Assembly: GCF_026342405.1 (NCBI RefSeq)
Contig: NZ_JAPEMU010000001.1
Span: forward strand, 2,232,001-2,296,000
DNA length: 64,000 nt
DNA from: Kitasatospora sp. NBC_00240
GTDB lineage: Bacteria > Actinomycetota > Actinomycetes > Streptomycetales > Streptomycetaceae
Reading direction: 5' to 3'
Positions within the stretch are counted from its first letter, which is position 1. Every line of letters begins with the position of its first letter. Positions 8,236 through 16,461 of the stretch are shown here, piece after piece. A program made the translations under genes and the position numbers. The notes under the pieces were generated by a model. The model worked only from the letters and a program-made list of their open reading frames with translations. It was not told where the DNA came from and did not search any database.

Positions 8236-9204
8236 TCAGCCGCCGATGCCGCCGGCTCCCGGCCGCATCGCCGCGCGGCCCCGACGCCGGGTCAGCCACC
8301 AGGCGCCCCGCTGGACCGTCAGGGTCAGCATCCCCGCCAGCAGGATGCCGGCCGTGTTCAGCGCCAGCTGGGTGGTCGAACCCCAGAACTGCCCCAGGTC
8401 GTCGTAGGCGAGGGCGACCGCGGCGTTGGCGGCGGCGGGCACCGTGGTCACCGAGATGGCGACGCCGACCAGCATCCCGGCCTTGGCCGAGGTCAGGGAG
8501 AGCAGGCCGGCGATGCCCGCCAGGAAGGCCACCACGAAGGACGTCGCGTCCGGCTTCCAGATGAACGAGGTGTTGGGCCGCGCCGCCTCGAAGGCCTCGT
8601 GGCTGAACAGGCCCAGGGCGTCCATCAGCAGCGTGAAGCCGGCGGTCAGGGCCATCGCCAGCGCGAACCCCACCACCAGCGCCATGAGCGAGCGCAGCGC
8701 GGGCCTGGCCCGGCGCTGGACGAGTGCGACGCAGAGCCCGGCCAGCGGGCCGAACTCGGGCCCGACCGCCATCGCGCCGACCACCAGGATCGCGCTGTCG
8801 AGCACCGCGCCGCAGGCCGCCAGCATGGTGGCGACGGCCAGAAAGGCCAGGTAGACGCCGGTGAGGGTGGACTCCTCATGGGTGATCTCGGAGACCTCCT
8901 CCCAGACCAGGGCGTCGGCGCCCTCCCCCGGCGCCAGCCGCTCGGCCTCGTCGGCGGCGGCCGAGAGGGTCAGCTCGACCTGCTCGACGCCGATCGCGCC
9001 GCGCTCGGTGATCCCGGTCGCGCGGAGCGCCCCGAGCACCTCGTCGGCGGCCTCGCGGGCCACGTCGCACAGCACCAGGTCACCGGCGGGCCGAACCGCC
9101 GCGTCGGGCAGCGTGATCAGGTGGGTCACGCCGACCGAGCCGTCCAGCAGGTCGCGGACGGGCTTGCGCAGGTCGGCGGGCACGATCAGTCGCAGGTGCA
9201 GCAC
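8236..9204 (-). CDS. DUF389 multi-spanning membrane protein
   Basis: 322 aa from GTG 9204 with GGAG 6-9 nt upstream. A soluble ACT-like N-terminal domain (LHLRLIVPADLRKPVRDLLD ..., to about residue 115) precedes six membrane helices. The TM region has the DUF389 signature: LDSAILVVGAMAVGPEFGPL, then LTSAKAGMLVGVAISVTTVPAAANAAVALAY. The C-terminus LTRRRGRAAMRPGAGGIGG is cytoplasmic. DUF389 proteins (the TIGR00341 group) have no established biochemical function; a transport or signalling role is inference only. Confidence 0.88.
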   Translation of the reverse strand: MLHLRLIVPADLRKPVRDLLDGSVGVTHLITLPDAAVRPAGDLVLCDVAREAADEVLGALRATGITERGAIGVEQVELTLSAAADEAERLAPGEGADALVWEEVSEITHEESTLTGVYLAFLAVATMLAACGAVLDSAILVVGAMAVGPEFGPLAGLCVALVQRRARPALRSLMALVVGFALAMALTAGFTLLMDALGLFSHEAFEAARPNTSFIWKPDATSFVVAFLAGIAGLLSLTSAKAGMLVGVAISVTTVPAAANAAVALAYDDLGQFWGSTTQLALNTAGILLAGMLTLTVQRGAWWLTRRRGRAAMRPGAGGIGG

Positions 9205-9340
9205 AGGTGCTCCGGGCGGGGTTCGGCGGTGGGGACGGCCCACTCTGGACAGGGTGCCCGGGTACCGCCCCCGACCTGACCGGGCACCGGATGCGCCCCG
9301 CACGCCGGCGGGCCGTCCCGGGCAACGGCCGGACGTGGGG

Positions 9341-9697
9341 TCAGACGGGGCGCTTGGCCTGCTCGATCAGCCGGACGGTCGCCCGCGGGTCGGCGACCTC
9401 GAGGACCAGGCGGGTGTAGTTCTCGTCGGCGAGCTCGATGACGATCGTACCCGCCGGGTTCTTGACGTCCCAGAAGACCCGGTCGCCGTGGGACCGGAAG
9501 GTGCCGGCGGTGATCAGGCCGGGCATGTGGGTGCCGAGCAGCCTGATGCCCTTGGACTCGTGCACGATCCCCGGGTCGATCGTCGCCCCCCGGACGTTGG
9601 CGAGCGGGATCTCCAGCCGGCTCTTCAGAGCCCAGACCTTGTCGATCCCCTCGACCTCGACCACCAGGGTGCCGTCGGTGACGCTGACACGGGCCAT
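9341..9697 (-). CDS. Small PH-like domain protein, hypothetical
   Basis: 118 aa from ATG 9697 with AGAGGAG. The all-beta pattern (VTDGTLVVEVEGIDKVWALK ... FRSHGDRVFWDVKNPAGTIV) followed by a C-terminal helix matches the small actinobacterial PH-like proteins that often sit downstream of a TetR regulator. Only 77 bp separate it from the TetR gene, so it is probably cotranscribed and controlled through the operator at 10391-10406. Function unknown. Confidence 0.7.
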   Translation of the reverse strand: MARVSVTDGTLVVEVEGIDKVWALKSRLEIPLANVRGATIDPGIVHESKGIRLLGTHMPGLITAGTFRSHGDRVFWDVKNPAGTIVIELADENYTRLVLEVADPRATVRLIEQAKRPV

Positions 9698-9774
9698 GGA
9701 ACGCTCCTCTGTCGGTACTGCTACGGGTGGGTGGTGACGGTGGTGCGGCACTGCCGGGTGTGCTCCCGCGGTGC

Positions 9775-10356
9775 CTACCGCGGTTCGGACGGCGGTCGCG
9801 GCAGCGTGGCGGCGAGGCGGTCGGCGAAGCCGAGAACGGCCTCGGCGGGCGGCGGGGTGCCGGCGGCCCTGGCCCGCAGGCGCAGTCCGAGGACGGCCGC
9901 GCCGAGGATCCGGGCCAGGCCGTCGGCCGGCTCCCCCGGCGGCGCTCCCCCCGCCCCGAGGACGGCCGCGACCGCCGCGTCCAGGGCGGCCAGCCCCTCC
10001 TCCGCCAGCGCGGCGACCTCCGGGTCGGCCGGTGCCCGCTCGGCGGCGGCCAGCAGCAGGAACCCGGCCGCGGGACCGCCGTCGTAGGCGGCGACGGCCC
10101 CGGTCAGCAGGCCGGCCAGATCGGTGGCGGTGGCGAGGGCGGCGACCGCCGGGAGGACTTCCTGGTCCAGGTGCCGGCGCAGGGCGGCCAGGTAGAGGCC
10201 GCGCTTGCTGCCGAACACCTTGTAGAGGCTGCCCCGGTGGACGCCGAGCCCGGTGACCAGGTCGTCCACCGAGGTGCCCTCGTACCCCCGGGCGGCGAAC
10301 AGCGCGGCTGCGGCCCGGACGGCCTCGTCCTCGTCGAAAGCGCGTGGTCTTCCCAT
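9775..10356 (-). CDS. TetR-family transcriptional regulator
   Basis: 193 aa from ATG 10356. The N-terminal helix-turn-helix reads MGRPRAFDEDEAVRAAAALF, then GTSVDDLVTGLGVHRGSLYK and VFGSKRGLYLAALRRHLDQE, a standard TetR DNA-binding domain. The C-terminal ligand/dimer domain is Ala/Leu-rich. A perfect palindrome begins 34 bp upstream of its start, which supports autoregulation, with the downstream PH-like gene as the likely co-regulated target. Confidence 0.9.
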   Translation of the reverse strand: MGRPRAFDEDEAVRAAAALFAARGYEGTSVDDLVTGLGVHRGSLYKVFGSKRGLYLAALRRHLDQEVLPAVAALATATDLAGLLTGAVAAYDGGPAAGFLLLAAAERAPADPEVAALAEEGLAALDAAVAAVLGAGGAPPGEPADGLARILGAAVLGLRLRARAAGTPPPAEAVLGFADRLAATLPRPPSEPR

Positions 10357-10390
10357 GCCTCAGACCGTACGGGTTCAAGAACGCTCAGTC

Positions 10391-10406
10391 AAGAACGACC
10401 GTTCTT
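10391..10406. promoter_or_regulatory. Palindromic operator of the TetR gene
   Basis: AAGAACG-AC-CGTTCTT is a perfect 16-bp palindrome 35 bp before the TetR start; a third half-site AAGAACG begins at 10378. The length and position are typical of autoregulated TetR repressors. Confidence 0.75.
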
Positions 10407-10473
10407 AAATCCGTACGGCCACCACCGGCCCCCGCCGGTGACCCTGAGACGCCGTCACTCCGGACGGCCCCGG

Positions 10474-13200
10474 TCACGCCTCCCCCAGCGCCTCCCGCAG
10501 TGCCCGTGCCTCGCGCACCAGCCGGCTCGACCCGCCCCGCGCGGCCAGCGCCGTGACCTCGGCGACGGCGCCCCTGGCACCGGAGCGCCGCGCGCAGTCC
10601 GCCGCGACACCGAGCAGCTCGCCGCTCCCCCGGGGCGCCTCCCCCGCCAGCAGCCCCGGCAGCGCGCCGGCCAGCACCGACCAGACCGTCCCGTACGCAC
10701 CCGTCGCGGCCGCCCCGGCCAGCGCCGGCGCCAGCCGGCTCACCTTCAGGGCGCCGACACCCGCCAACGCCGCCAGCTCCCCGCCGAGCAGGCCGCCGTC
10801 CAGATCGCCCCGGGCCGCCAGCACGAGCAGCGCGTCCACCGCCGCCGCGCGGTCCTCCTCGTGACGCGCCGCCAGCCCGTAGGCCAGCGCCAGGTGCATC
10901 GCCGGCCCGGCCGGACCGTCCGCCTCGGCGAGATACGGGAGCAGCTGCGGGGCGCCCCGCTCGTCCCGGTCGGCGGCGCCCGCGAAGCCGACCAGCAGGC
11001 GGGCCGCCAGCTCCTCGCGGTGGTTCGGCAGCGCGGCGAGCCAGTGCGGGGTCGGGTTCCAGTTCCACTCGGTCTGGCTCCTGGCCCGCTGCACACCGGG
11101 CTCGGTCGCCGCGAGCAGGTCCAGGCACTCCTCGGCCAGGCCCTCGCCGCCCGGCCCTTCGGGCACCTGCGGCCCCGGCTGGGCGACCTCGTACCGGACC
11201 AGGCCCTCCCACCAGCGCTCCTGGTAGCGGTGCTCCGGCTTGCCGCCCCGGCCCGGCGCGAACCGGACCCGCTCGGACGGCTGCGCCGGCAAGCCTCCCG
11301 CCCGCAGCCAGGCGGCCACCCGCCGGCCCGCCGGGGAGGTCAGCCGGGCGGCCGCGGCCAGCACCCCGGCGTCACCGGTCGGCGTCACCCGCAGCAGCGC
11401 ACAGGAGAGGTCCACCTCGCCCGGCCGGGCACCTGCGGCCTCGTAGGCGGCCACCCTGGCCACCAGCTCGGCGGCGTCCAGCGCGCCGGTCGCCACCGAC
11501 GGGACGGCCAGCAGCAGCGGCGGCCGGGTCGCGGTGACCTGCCAGGCGGCCTCCTCCAGCCGGGCCGCGAACCAGCGCCCGAACACGGTGTTGTTCGCGT
11601 GACCGCGCAGCGGGGAGCGATCCGGCCCGTGCAGAGCGCCCCAGAGGCGCTGGGGCGGGAGGAGCCCGGCGACGGCCGACGCCACGTACAGGACGTCCGA
11701 CGGGCCGCAGTCGACCCACCGCCGCCCGCCCTGCCACTGATGGACCCGCAGCACCGGCTGCAGGGCCTCGACCAGGGCCTCCCGGTCCTGGTGGGCATGG
11801 CGGACCAGGCCGTCCAGGGCCCGCTCGAAGGCCGCCACGTCGGCCCCGCCGGCCAGCACCGCGGAGAGCTCCTCGGCGACCTCGGCCGGGGTGGCGAGCG
11901 GCCCGGCCAGCGGCTGCGGCTCCGGCGCGGGCGGCAGCAGGTCGGCCGGGGTGTCGGCCGGGGCCGGGAGCGCCAGGCCGAGCAGTTCGGCGGCCCGCCC
12001 GTGGTGGACCGGGTTGAGTGCCTCGGCGGCCAGGCGCAGGTCGGGCAGCACGGCCGGGCCGGCCGCCGGCAGGTGCCGGGCGACCACGTTCAGGGCGCGC
12101 TCCTGGAGCGCGGTGTCCGGGTGCCCGAAGGCCGCGGCGGTCGCCAGCACCACCGACCCGGCCCGGGCCGGGTCTCGGCGGGCGGCCCGGTCCAGCCAGC
12201 CCAGCTGGGCCCGGACCAGCTTCTTCTCGGTGCGGAACAGCACCACGTCGGAGGCCTCGGCGAGCAGGTCGGACGCCAGCAGGCCGCTGTCGTCCAGGCC
12301 GGCCAGCACCTGCTGGGCCCGGGCCGCGACCGTCGACAGCCCGTCGAGCATCGCCATGTGGTCGCGGGCGTGGCGGGCGTTCTCCTCCGCCGTCGGCGCG
12401 AGCGCCTCCAGCACGGCGAGGAAGGCCCGTTGGTCGTTCGGGCGGCCGCCCCGCACCAGCCGGGCGACGCAGGGCCCGATCAGCTCGGCGCGGTCCAGCT
12501 CGCCGGCCCGGGCCAGCTCGGCCAGCGCCCCGGGCCAGGTGTCCTCCGGCTTGCGGTTCGGCGCCGGGGCCAGGCTGCCGGCGACGTCGGCGAGCTCGAA
12601 CAGCCTCGGCAGCAGGGCCGGCAGCAGGTCGTCCCCGCGCAGCACGGCGAGCAGCGAGCCCCGGCGCCGGCTCCCGTCGGCGCCCCAGGTACGGTCCCGC
12701 AGCCAGCCGTCGACGAAAGCGTCGGAGGTCGGCACCGGGCAGCCGGTGCTGCGGACCAGGTACTCGATCACCGGGTAGTCGTCCCACCCCCAGGCGGCGG
12801 CGCCGCGGGCGGCGAGCCTGGCCACCACGGTGGCCTGCCAGGCGGCGGGCTGCTGCTCGATCACCTCGACCAGCGCGGACCTGTCCCGGGTTCCCCAGGC
12901 CGCGAGCTGGCCGGAGCCGATCCACGCGGCGGCCGCCGTCGGCGCGGTGTGACAGCCGGCGCCCGCCACCCGCAGCGCCTCCCGGATCCGCGCGCTCTCG
13001 GGGGTCCACTCCTGGCGCACCCGCTTGCGCAGGTCCTTCAGCTCGGGCAGGCAGGCCCGCCGCTCGGCGGGTGCCATGCCGGCCAGCAGGCCGGGCAACG
13101 CGGCGCCGTCCCCGGCGCGGCAGGCGTCGACCACCTTCTGCCCGGCGGTACGGGTGTCGCGCAGGGCCACCTTGAGCCGCAGCTCCTCGCCCCGGTTCAC
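10474..13200 (-). CDS. DUF6493-type large helical-repeat protein
   Basis: 908 aa from GTG 13200; the GTGA overlap with the SWIM gene means the two are translationally coupled. The whole protein is Ala/Leu-rich amphipathic helices resembling HEAT/ARM-type repeats (ALPGLLAGMAPAERRACLPE ...). Short Trp-rich conserved blocks break this up, such as RWVDCGPSDVLYV, FGRWFAARLEEAAWQVT and ARSQTEWNWNPTPHWLAAL. I recognise it as the actinobacterial family that follows SWIM zinc-finger proteins (DUF6493 in current naming); no enzymatic motif is visible. It probably acts as a scaffold for its SWIM partner, which is inference from conserved adjacency. Confidence 0.75.
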   Translation of the reverse strand: MNRGEELRLKVALRDTRTAGQKVVDACRAGDGAALPGLLAGMAPAERRACLPELKDLRKRVRQEWTPESARIREALRVAGAGCHTAPTAAAAWIGSGQLAAWGTRDRSALVEVIEQQPAAWQATVVARLAARGAAAWGWDDYPVIEYLVRSTGCPVPTSDAFVDGWLRDRTWGADGSRRRGSLLAVLRGDDLLPALLPRLFELADVAGSLAPAPNRKPEDTWPGALAELARAGELDRAELIGPCVARLVRGGRPNDQRAFLAVLEALAPTAEENARHARDHMAMLDGLSTVAARAQQVLAGLDDSGLLASDLLAEASDVVLFRTEKKLVRAQLGWLDRAARRDPARAGSVVLATAAAFGHPDTALQERALNVVARHLPAAGPAVLPDLRLAAEALNPVHHGRAAELLGLALPAPADTPADLLPPAPEPQPLAGPLATPAEVAEELSAVLAGGADVAAFERALDGLVRHAHQDREALVEALQPVLRVHQWQGGRRWVDCGPSDVLYVASAVAGLLPPQRLWGALHGPDRSPLRGHANNTVFGRWFAARLEEAAWQVTATRPPLLLAVPSVATGALDAAELVARVAAYEAAGARPGEVDLSCALLRVTPTGDAGVLAAAARLTSPAGRRVAAWLRAGGLPAQPSERVRFAPGRGGKPEHRYQERWWEGLVRYEVAQPGPQVPEGPGGEGLAEECLDLLAATEPGVQRARSQTEWNWNPTPHWLAALPNHREELAARLLVGFAGAADRDERGAPQLLPYLAEADGPAGPAMHLALAYGLAARHEEDRAAAVDALLVLAARGDLDGGLLGGELAALAGVGALKVSRLAPALAGAAATGAYGTVWSVLAGALPGLLAGEAPRGSGELLGVAADCARRSGARGAVAEVTALAARGGSSRLVREARALREALGEA

Positions 13201-14636
13201 CGGGCCGCCCCGTTCTCCGTCGACGTGGTGACTGCCGCCGCCGTGGCTGCCGACGCCGTCGCCGTCGGCCCGTCCGCCGCCGCGCGGGCCAGGCCGACGG
13301 CCAACACGTGCTTGCAGGGCCCGCGCCCACCGCGGTACCTGGCCCACCAGAGGCATGTGCAACTCGCCTGTCCCTTCTCGTCCGTCCTGACCCGCTGGAG
13401 GTGGTCGTCGACCGTCACGGTGGCGAGCGTCCCGCCCGGCTCCAGCCGGACGGCGCCGGCCGCGGCGAGCGTCCGCGCGGCGCGCAACCGGGGGTTGTGC
13501 GCCTCGGCGCGACCCGAGTCGTAGGGCAACTGCCGGTGGAAGTAGGCGGCCTCGGCGCTGTCGTAGCCGATCTGGCCGGCGGTGCCGAGTCGGGTGAGCG
13601 CGGCCCGCACCCGGTCGACCGGCAGGCCGGACTGCTCAGCGAGGTCGGCCGGTTCGATCCGCGGCTCCCAGGCGAGCAGTTCGGCGATCCGGTCGGCGTC
13701 CTGCTCGGTGCCGGCGGCGAGCGCGCCGAGCACGCCGCCCTCGCCGGAGAAGCCGCGGGCGGCGTCCGGGGACAGCGTCAGGGTGAGCCGCATGCCGGGC
13801 AGCACCACCTCCCAGGCGGCGGCCGCGGCGGCCCGGACGCCGGGCGGGCCGTAGACCCGCAGGGCCCGCGCGTGCCGCAGCACCCGCTGCAGGGCGACGA
13901 GCCGCTCGGGGCCGGGCAGGCAGACGGCGCCGGGCACCGGCCGGGTGGTGGGGCGCAGGGTCCGCCCGGCGGGCACCACCCAGCGGACGGCCCGGGACTG
14001 CGCACCGCCGCCGGCGGTGCGGGGCAGCGTCCGGAGGAAGGCCACCGCCTCGGCGGCGGGGAGTTCGGCGCGCAGGTCGAGGCCGGCCGCGATCACCTGG
14101 GTCTCGGCGAAGCCGCGCAGCCAGCGGTCCGGCAGCGGGACCTTCTTCTCGACCAGCGGCCCGTCGAGGGTGGTGACCTCCAGGGCGTCGGGGCCGACGG
14201 CCAGGTGCAGCGGGTCGGTGGCGCCGATCCGGCCGAGCGACTCGCGCAGCGGGTTGTTCACGTCGACGTTGGTGGTGCCGTGGCCGATCTCGTCGCCGTC
14301 CAGGCCGTCGGCCAGCACGTCCAGGCGGGCGTAGACGCCGCAGCAGCCGGAGAAGGACTCGAAGCGCAGCCGGTCGCCGTTGGCGGTGACCACCGGGTCG
14401 AGCGAGGCTCGCAGCTGGGGCCGGTGGTAACGGGCGGCCGCGACGTCGGCGACGGCCAGCAGCGCGGCGGCGGCCGGTGCGGGGGCGGTCAGGAACCCGG
14501 CGAAGAAGCGCGGGTTGGCGGCCGCCCCCAGCGGGGTGGCGCCGCCCGAGGTCTCCAGGGCGAGGCGGCGCCCGCCGGCGCCCTCGTGGACGGCGGACGG
14601 GCGGAGGTAGGCGTACGCCTGTACGGCTTGCGTCAT
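13197..14636 (-). CDS. SWIM zinc-finger protein
   Basis: 479 aa. Start chosen at ATG 14636: a -10-like TAACGT lies exactly 7 nt upstream and there is no Shine-Dalgarno, consistent with a leaderless transcript; a TTG at 14678 is the alternative. The protein has no similarity to an enzyme I know until a C-terminal SWIM motif (CTCLWWARYRGGRGPCKHVL, pattern C-x-C-xn-C-x-H) at about residue 440. SWIM fingers bind DNA or protein partners. The mid region (QSGLPVDRVRAALTRLGTAG) resembles a winged helix. Its stop overlaps the DUF6493 start by 4 bp. A DNA- or RNA-linked role is possible but undetermined. Confidence 0.8.
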   Translation of the reverse strand: MTQAVQAYAYLRPSAVHEGAGGRRLALETSGGATPLGAAANPRFFAGFLTAPAPAAAALLAVADVAAARYHRPQLRASLDPVVTANGDRLRFESFSGCCGVYARLDVLADGLDGDEIGHGTTNVDVNNPLRESLGRIGATDPLHLAVGPDALEVTTLDGPLVEKKVPLPDRWLRGFAETQVIAAGLDLRAELPAAEAVAFLRTLPRTAGGGAQSRAVRWVVPAGRTLRPTTRPVPGAVCLPGPERLVALQRVLRHARALRVYGPPGVRAAAAAAWEVVLPGMRLTLTLSPDAARGFSGEGGVLGALAAGTEQDADRIAELLAWEPRIEPADLAEQSGLPVDRVRAALTRLGTAGQIGYDSAEAAYFHRQLPYDSGRAEAHNPRLRAARTLAAAGAVRLEPGGTLATVTVDDHLQRVRTDEKGQASCTCLWWARYRGGRGPCKHVLAVGLARAAADGPTATASAATAAAVTTSTENGAAR

Positions 14637-14643
14637 GGCCGGA

Positions 14644-14753
14644 ACGTTAGGGCCAGGCTCTGACAAGGCGTCCGACAAGAACGCGTTCTACCATCGGCCG
14701 GCCCGTCCGGGTAACCCAGGTCACATCGCCGGACACCCCGTTTCTGCCACTAT
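14644..14753. promoter_or_regulatory. Divergent leaderless promoters of SWIM and tesB genes, with palindrome
   Basis: Minus strand: TAACGT (14649-14644), 7 nt, then ATG 14636. Plus strand: CACTAT (14748-14753), 6 nt, then GTG 14760. Between them, AGAACGCGTTCT (14678-14689) is a perfect 12-bp palindrome sharing the AGAACG half-site of the TetR operator at 10391 but with no spacer. Confidence 0.5.
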
Positions 14754-14759
14754 GAACGG

Positions 14760-15668
14760 GTGATCGAGCCCACTGAGCAGCAGACGCAGGCAACCGGCGG
14801 CATCGGACCGTTCGCCGCACTGCTGCAGATCGAAGAGCTGGACAAGAACCTGTTCCGCGGCTGGTGCCACGCCGGGGCGCCGATGCGCGCCTTCGGCGGC
14901 CAGGTCGCCGCGCAGGCGCTCACCGCCGCCGGGCGGACCATCGACCACGGGCGGGCGGTGCACTCCCTGCACAGCTACTTCCTGCGGCCGGGCGACCCGA
15001 CCCGGCCGATCGACTACGAGGTGGACCGGGTCCGCGACGGACTCTCGTACGCCACCCGGCGGGTGACGGCCCTGCAGAGCGGCCAGGCGATCTTCACGCT
15101 CTCGGCCTCCTTCAAGCACCCCGAGCAGGCCGAGAGCCGCCAGCGCACCATGCCGGCAGTACCCGCGCCCGAGGACCTGCCGGACCCCTTCCTGCTCTGG
15201 GAGCAGGCCGATCCGGAGGACTACGCCCGGGCGGACGGGTTCCGCACCCTGCAGATGCGGTTCATCCCGCCGGACGCGCCCGGGCTGCCGCCCGCCGTCC
15301 CGGGCGTGCCGCAGCAGTTCGTCTGGCTCCGGGCCGGCACCCCGCTGCCGCCCGACGACCAGCTGCTACAGGTGTGCGCGCTCACCTACCTGTCGGACCT
15401 CACGCTGGCCTCGACCGCCACCCTGCACCTGCAGCCGCACCGGTTCCAGCGCACCGAACCGCCCGAGGTGATCCTCGCCTCGCTGGACCACGCGATGTGG
15501 TTCCACCGGCCGTTCCGGGCCGACGAGTGGCTGCTGTTCGCCCAGCGCAGCCCCTCGGCCTCCGACGGGCGCGGCCTCTCCCACGGCGAGTTCTACAACC
15601 GGGAGGGGATGCTGGTCGCCTCGGCCGTCCAGGAGGCCCTGGTCCGCGACCGCCGCGGCCTGCGGTAG
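14760..15668 (+). CDS. tesB: Acyl-CoA thioesterase II
   Basis: 302 aa from GTG 14760. Double hot-dog fold: the N-terminal half contains EELDKNLFRGWCHAGAPMRA and FGGQVAAQALTAAGRTIDHG, followed by VHSLHSYFLRPGDPTRPIDY, all TesB signatures. The C-terminal half contains LASLDHAMWFHRPFRADEWL and ends with GLSHGEFYNREGMLVASAVQ EALVR. It hydrolyses medium- and long-chain acyl-CoA in the cytoplasm. Length matches the family (about 290 aa). No Shine-Dalgarno is seen; a -10-like element 6 nt before GTG suggests a leaderless mRNA. Confidence 0.93.
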   Translation: MIEPTEQQTQATGGIGPFAALLQIEELDKNLFRGWCHAGAPMRAFGGQVAAQALTAAGRTIDHGRAVHSLHSYFLRPGDPTRPIDYEVDRVRDGLSYATRRVTALQSGQAIFTLSASFKHPEQAESRQRTMPAVPAPEDLPDPFLLWEQADPEDYARADGFRTLQMRFIPPDAPGLPPAVPGVPQQFVWLRAGTPLPPDDQLLQVCALTYLSDLTLASTATLHLQPHRFQRTEPPEVILASLDHAMWFHRPFRADEWLLFAQRSPSASDGRGLSHGEFYNREGMLVASAVQEALVRDRRGLR

Positions 15669-15713
15669 CACGCGGGGGTTCCACGCGTCATACTCCGGCA
15701 ACGCCCCGGCCCG

Positions 15714-15719
15714 TATGAT
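15714..15719 (+). promoter_or_regulatory. -10 element of a leaderless promoter
   Basis: TATGAT lies 7 nt before the GTG at 15727 of the TetR gene, placing transcription start on or next to the start codon. No Shine-Dalgarno is present. Confidence 0.55.
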
Positions 15720-15726
15720 GGTGCGG

Positions 15727-16344
15727 GTGACCAAGGTTGACCTGTCACCACGGCCGGTGGAGGCGATGTCTCCACGCCAACTCGAACGCCGCGAGAGCCT
15801 GATCGCCGCTGCGCTCGCCCTCGTGAACGAGATCGGCGTCGAACGGTTGCAGATGAAGCAGGTCTGCGAGCGGTCCGGAGTCGCCCTCGGCACGGCGTAC
15901 CGCTACTTCTCCTCCAAGGACCACCTGCTGGCCGCCGCCATCGCCGAGTGGCACCGGCTGCTGCTGGCCGACCTGGTGGCGGAGCTGCGCGGGCCGCGCG
16001 GCGGGCTGGGGACGACGGACCGGGTGGTGCGCTTCGTCCGGCACGGCATGCGCGCCTACCAGCGCCAACCGCAGCTGGCCCGGCTGCGGGTGGCCGTCGC
16101 GGCGTCCACCGATCCGTTCGCCAGCGAGGCCCTGCAGGGCATGGCGCGGGCCGACAACGCCGCCCTGCAGGCGGTGATGGCGGAGGTGCCGACGGCGGCG
16201 AGCGACCTCGTCCGGCACATCGTGGGCCACGCCTGGCAGGGCGAGCTGACGGCCTGGGTGACCGGCCGGACGACCCTGGGGGACGCCCGGCGCCGGTTGG
16301 AGGACGTGGTGCGGCTGGTGCTCACCCCGTACGACACGCCGTGA
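15727..16344 (+). CDS. TetR-family transcriptional regulator (KstR2-like)
   Basis: 205 aa from GTG 15727 (an ATG at 15715 in frame would overlap the -10 element). HTH: ERRESLIAAALALVNEIGVE, then LQMKQVCERSGVALGTAYRY, then FSSKDHLLAAAIAEWH. The N-terminal extension (VTKVDLSPRPVEAMSPRQLE) and the C-terminal domain (FVRHGMRAYQRQPQLARLRV) resemble KstR2-type regulators of acyl-CoA metabolism. It lies 58 bp downstream of tesB on the same strand, so control of acyl-CoA turnover is plausible but unproven. Confidence 0.85.
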   Translation: MTKVDLSPRPVEAMSPRQLERRESLIAAALALVNEIGVERLQMKQVCERSGVALGTAYRYFSSKDHLLAAAIAEWHRLLLADLVAELRGPRGGLGTTDRVVRFVRHGMRAYQRQPQLARLRVAVAASTDPFASEALQGMARADNAALQAVMAEVPTAASDLVRHIVGHAWQGELTAWVTGRTTLGDARRRLEDVVRLVLTPYDTP

Positions 16345-16347
16345 TCC

Positions 16348-16371
16348 CCCGGGCGACGGCCGCCGCCCGGG
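16348..16371. terminator. Putative terminator between convergent genes
   Basis: CCCGGGCG / CGCCCGGG hairpin with an 8-nt loop starting just after the TetR stop. A second GC-rich inverted region follows up to 16460. Confidence 0.5.
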
Positions 16372-16461
16372 ACGACCCGGTGGGCGCCGGCCGCCCGTGG
16401 TGAGGCGCGCCCGCCGCCGGGCGGCCGGCCCCGGGGTGTCCGGCGGCGGGGGACGACGGCG

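Noticed and set aside
9727..13524. Very long plus-strand open frame (over 1,200 codons)
   Set aside because: It is the antisense shadow of the DUF6493 gene: Gln/Arg/Gly/Pro-rich, no domains, no ribosome site. Such frames are expected at over 70 % GC.
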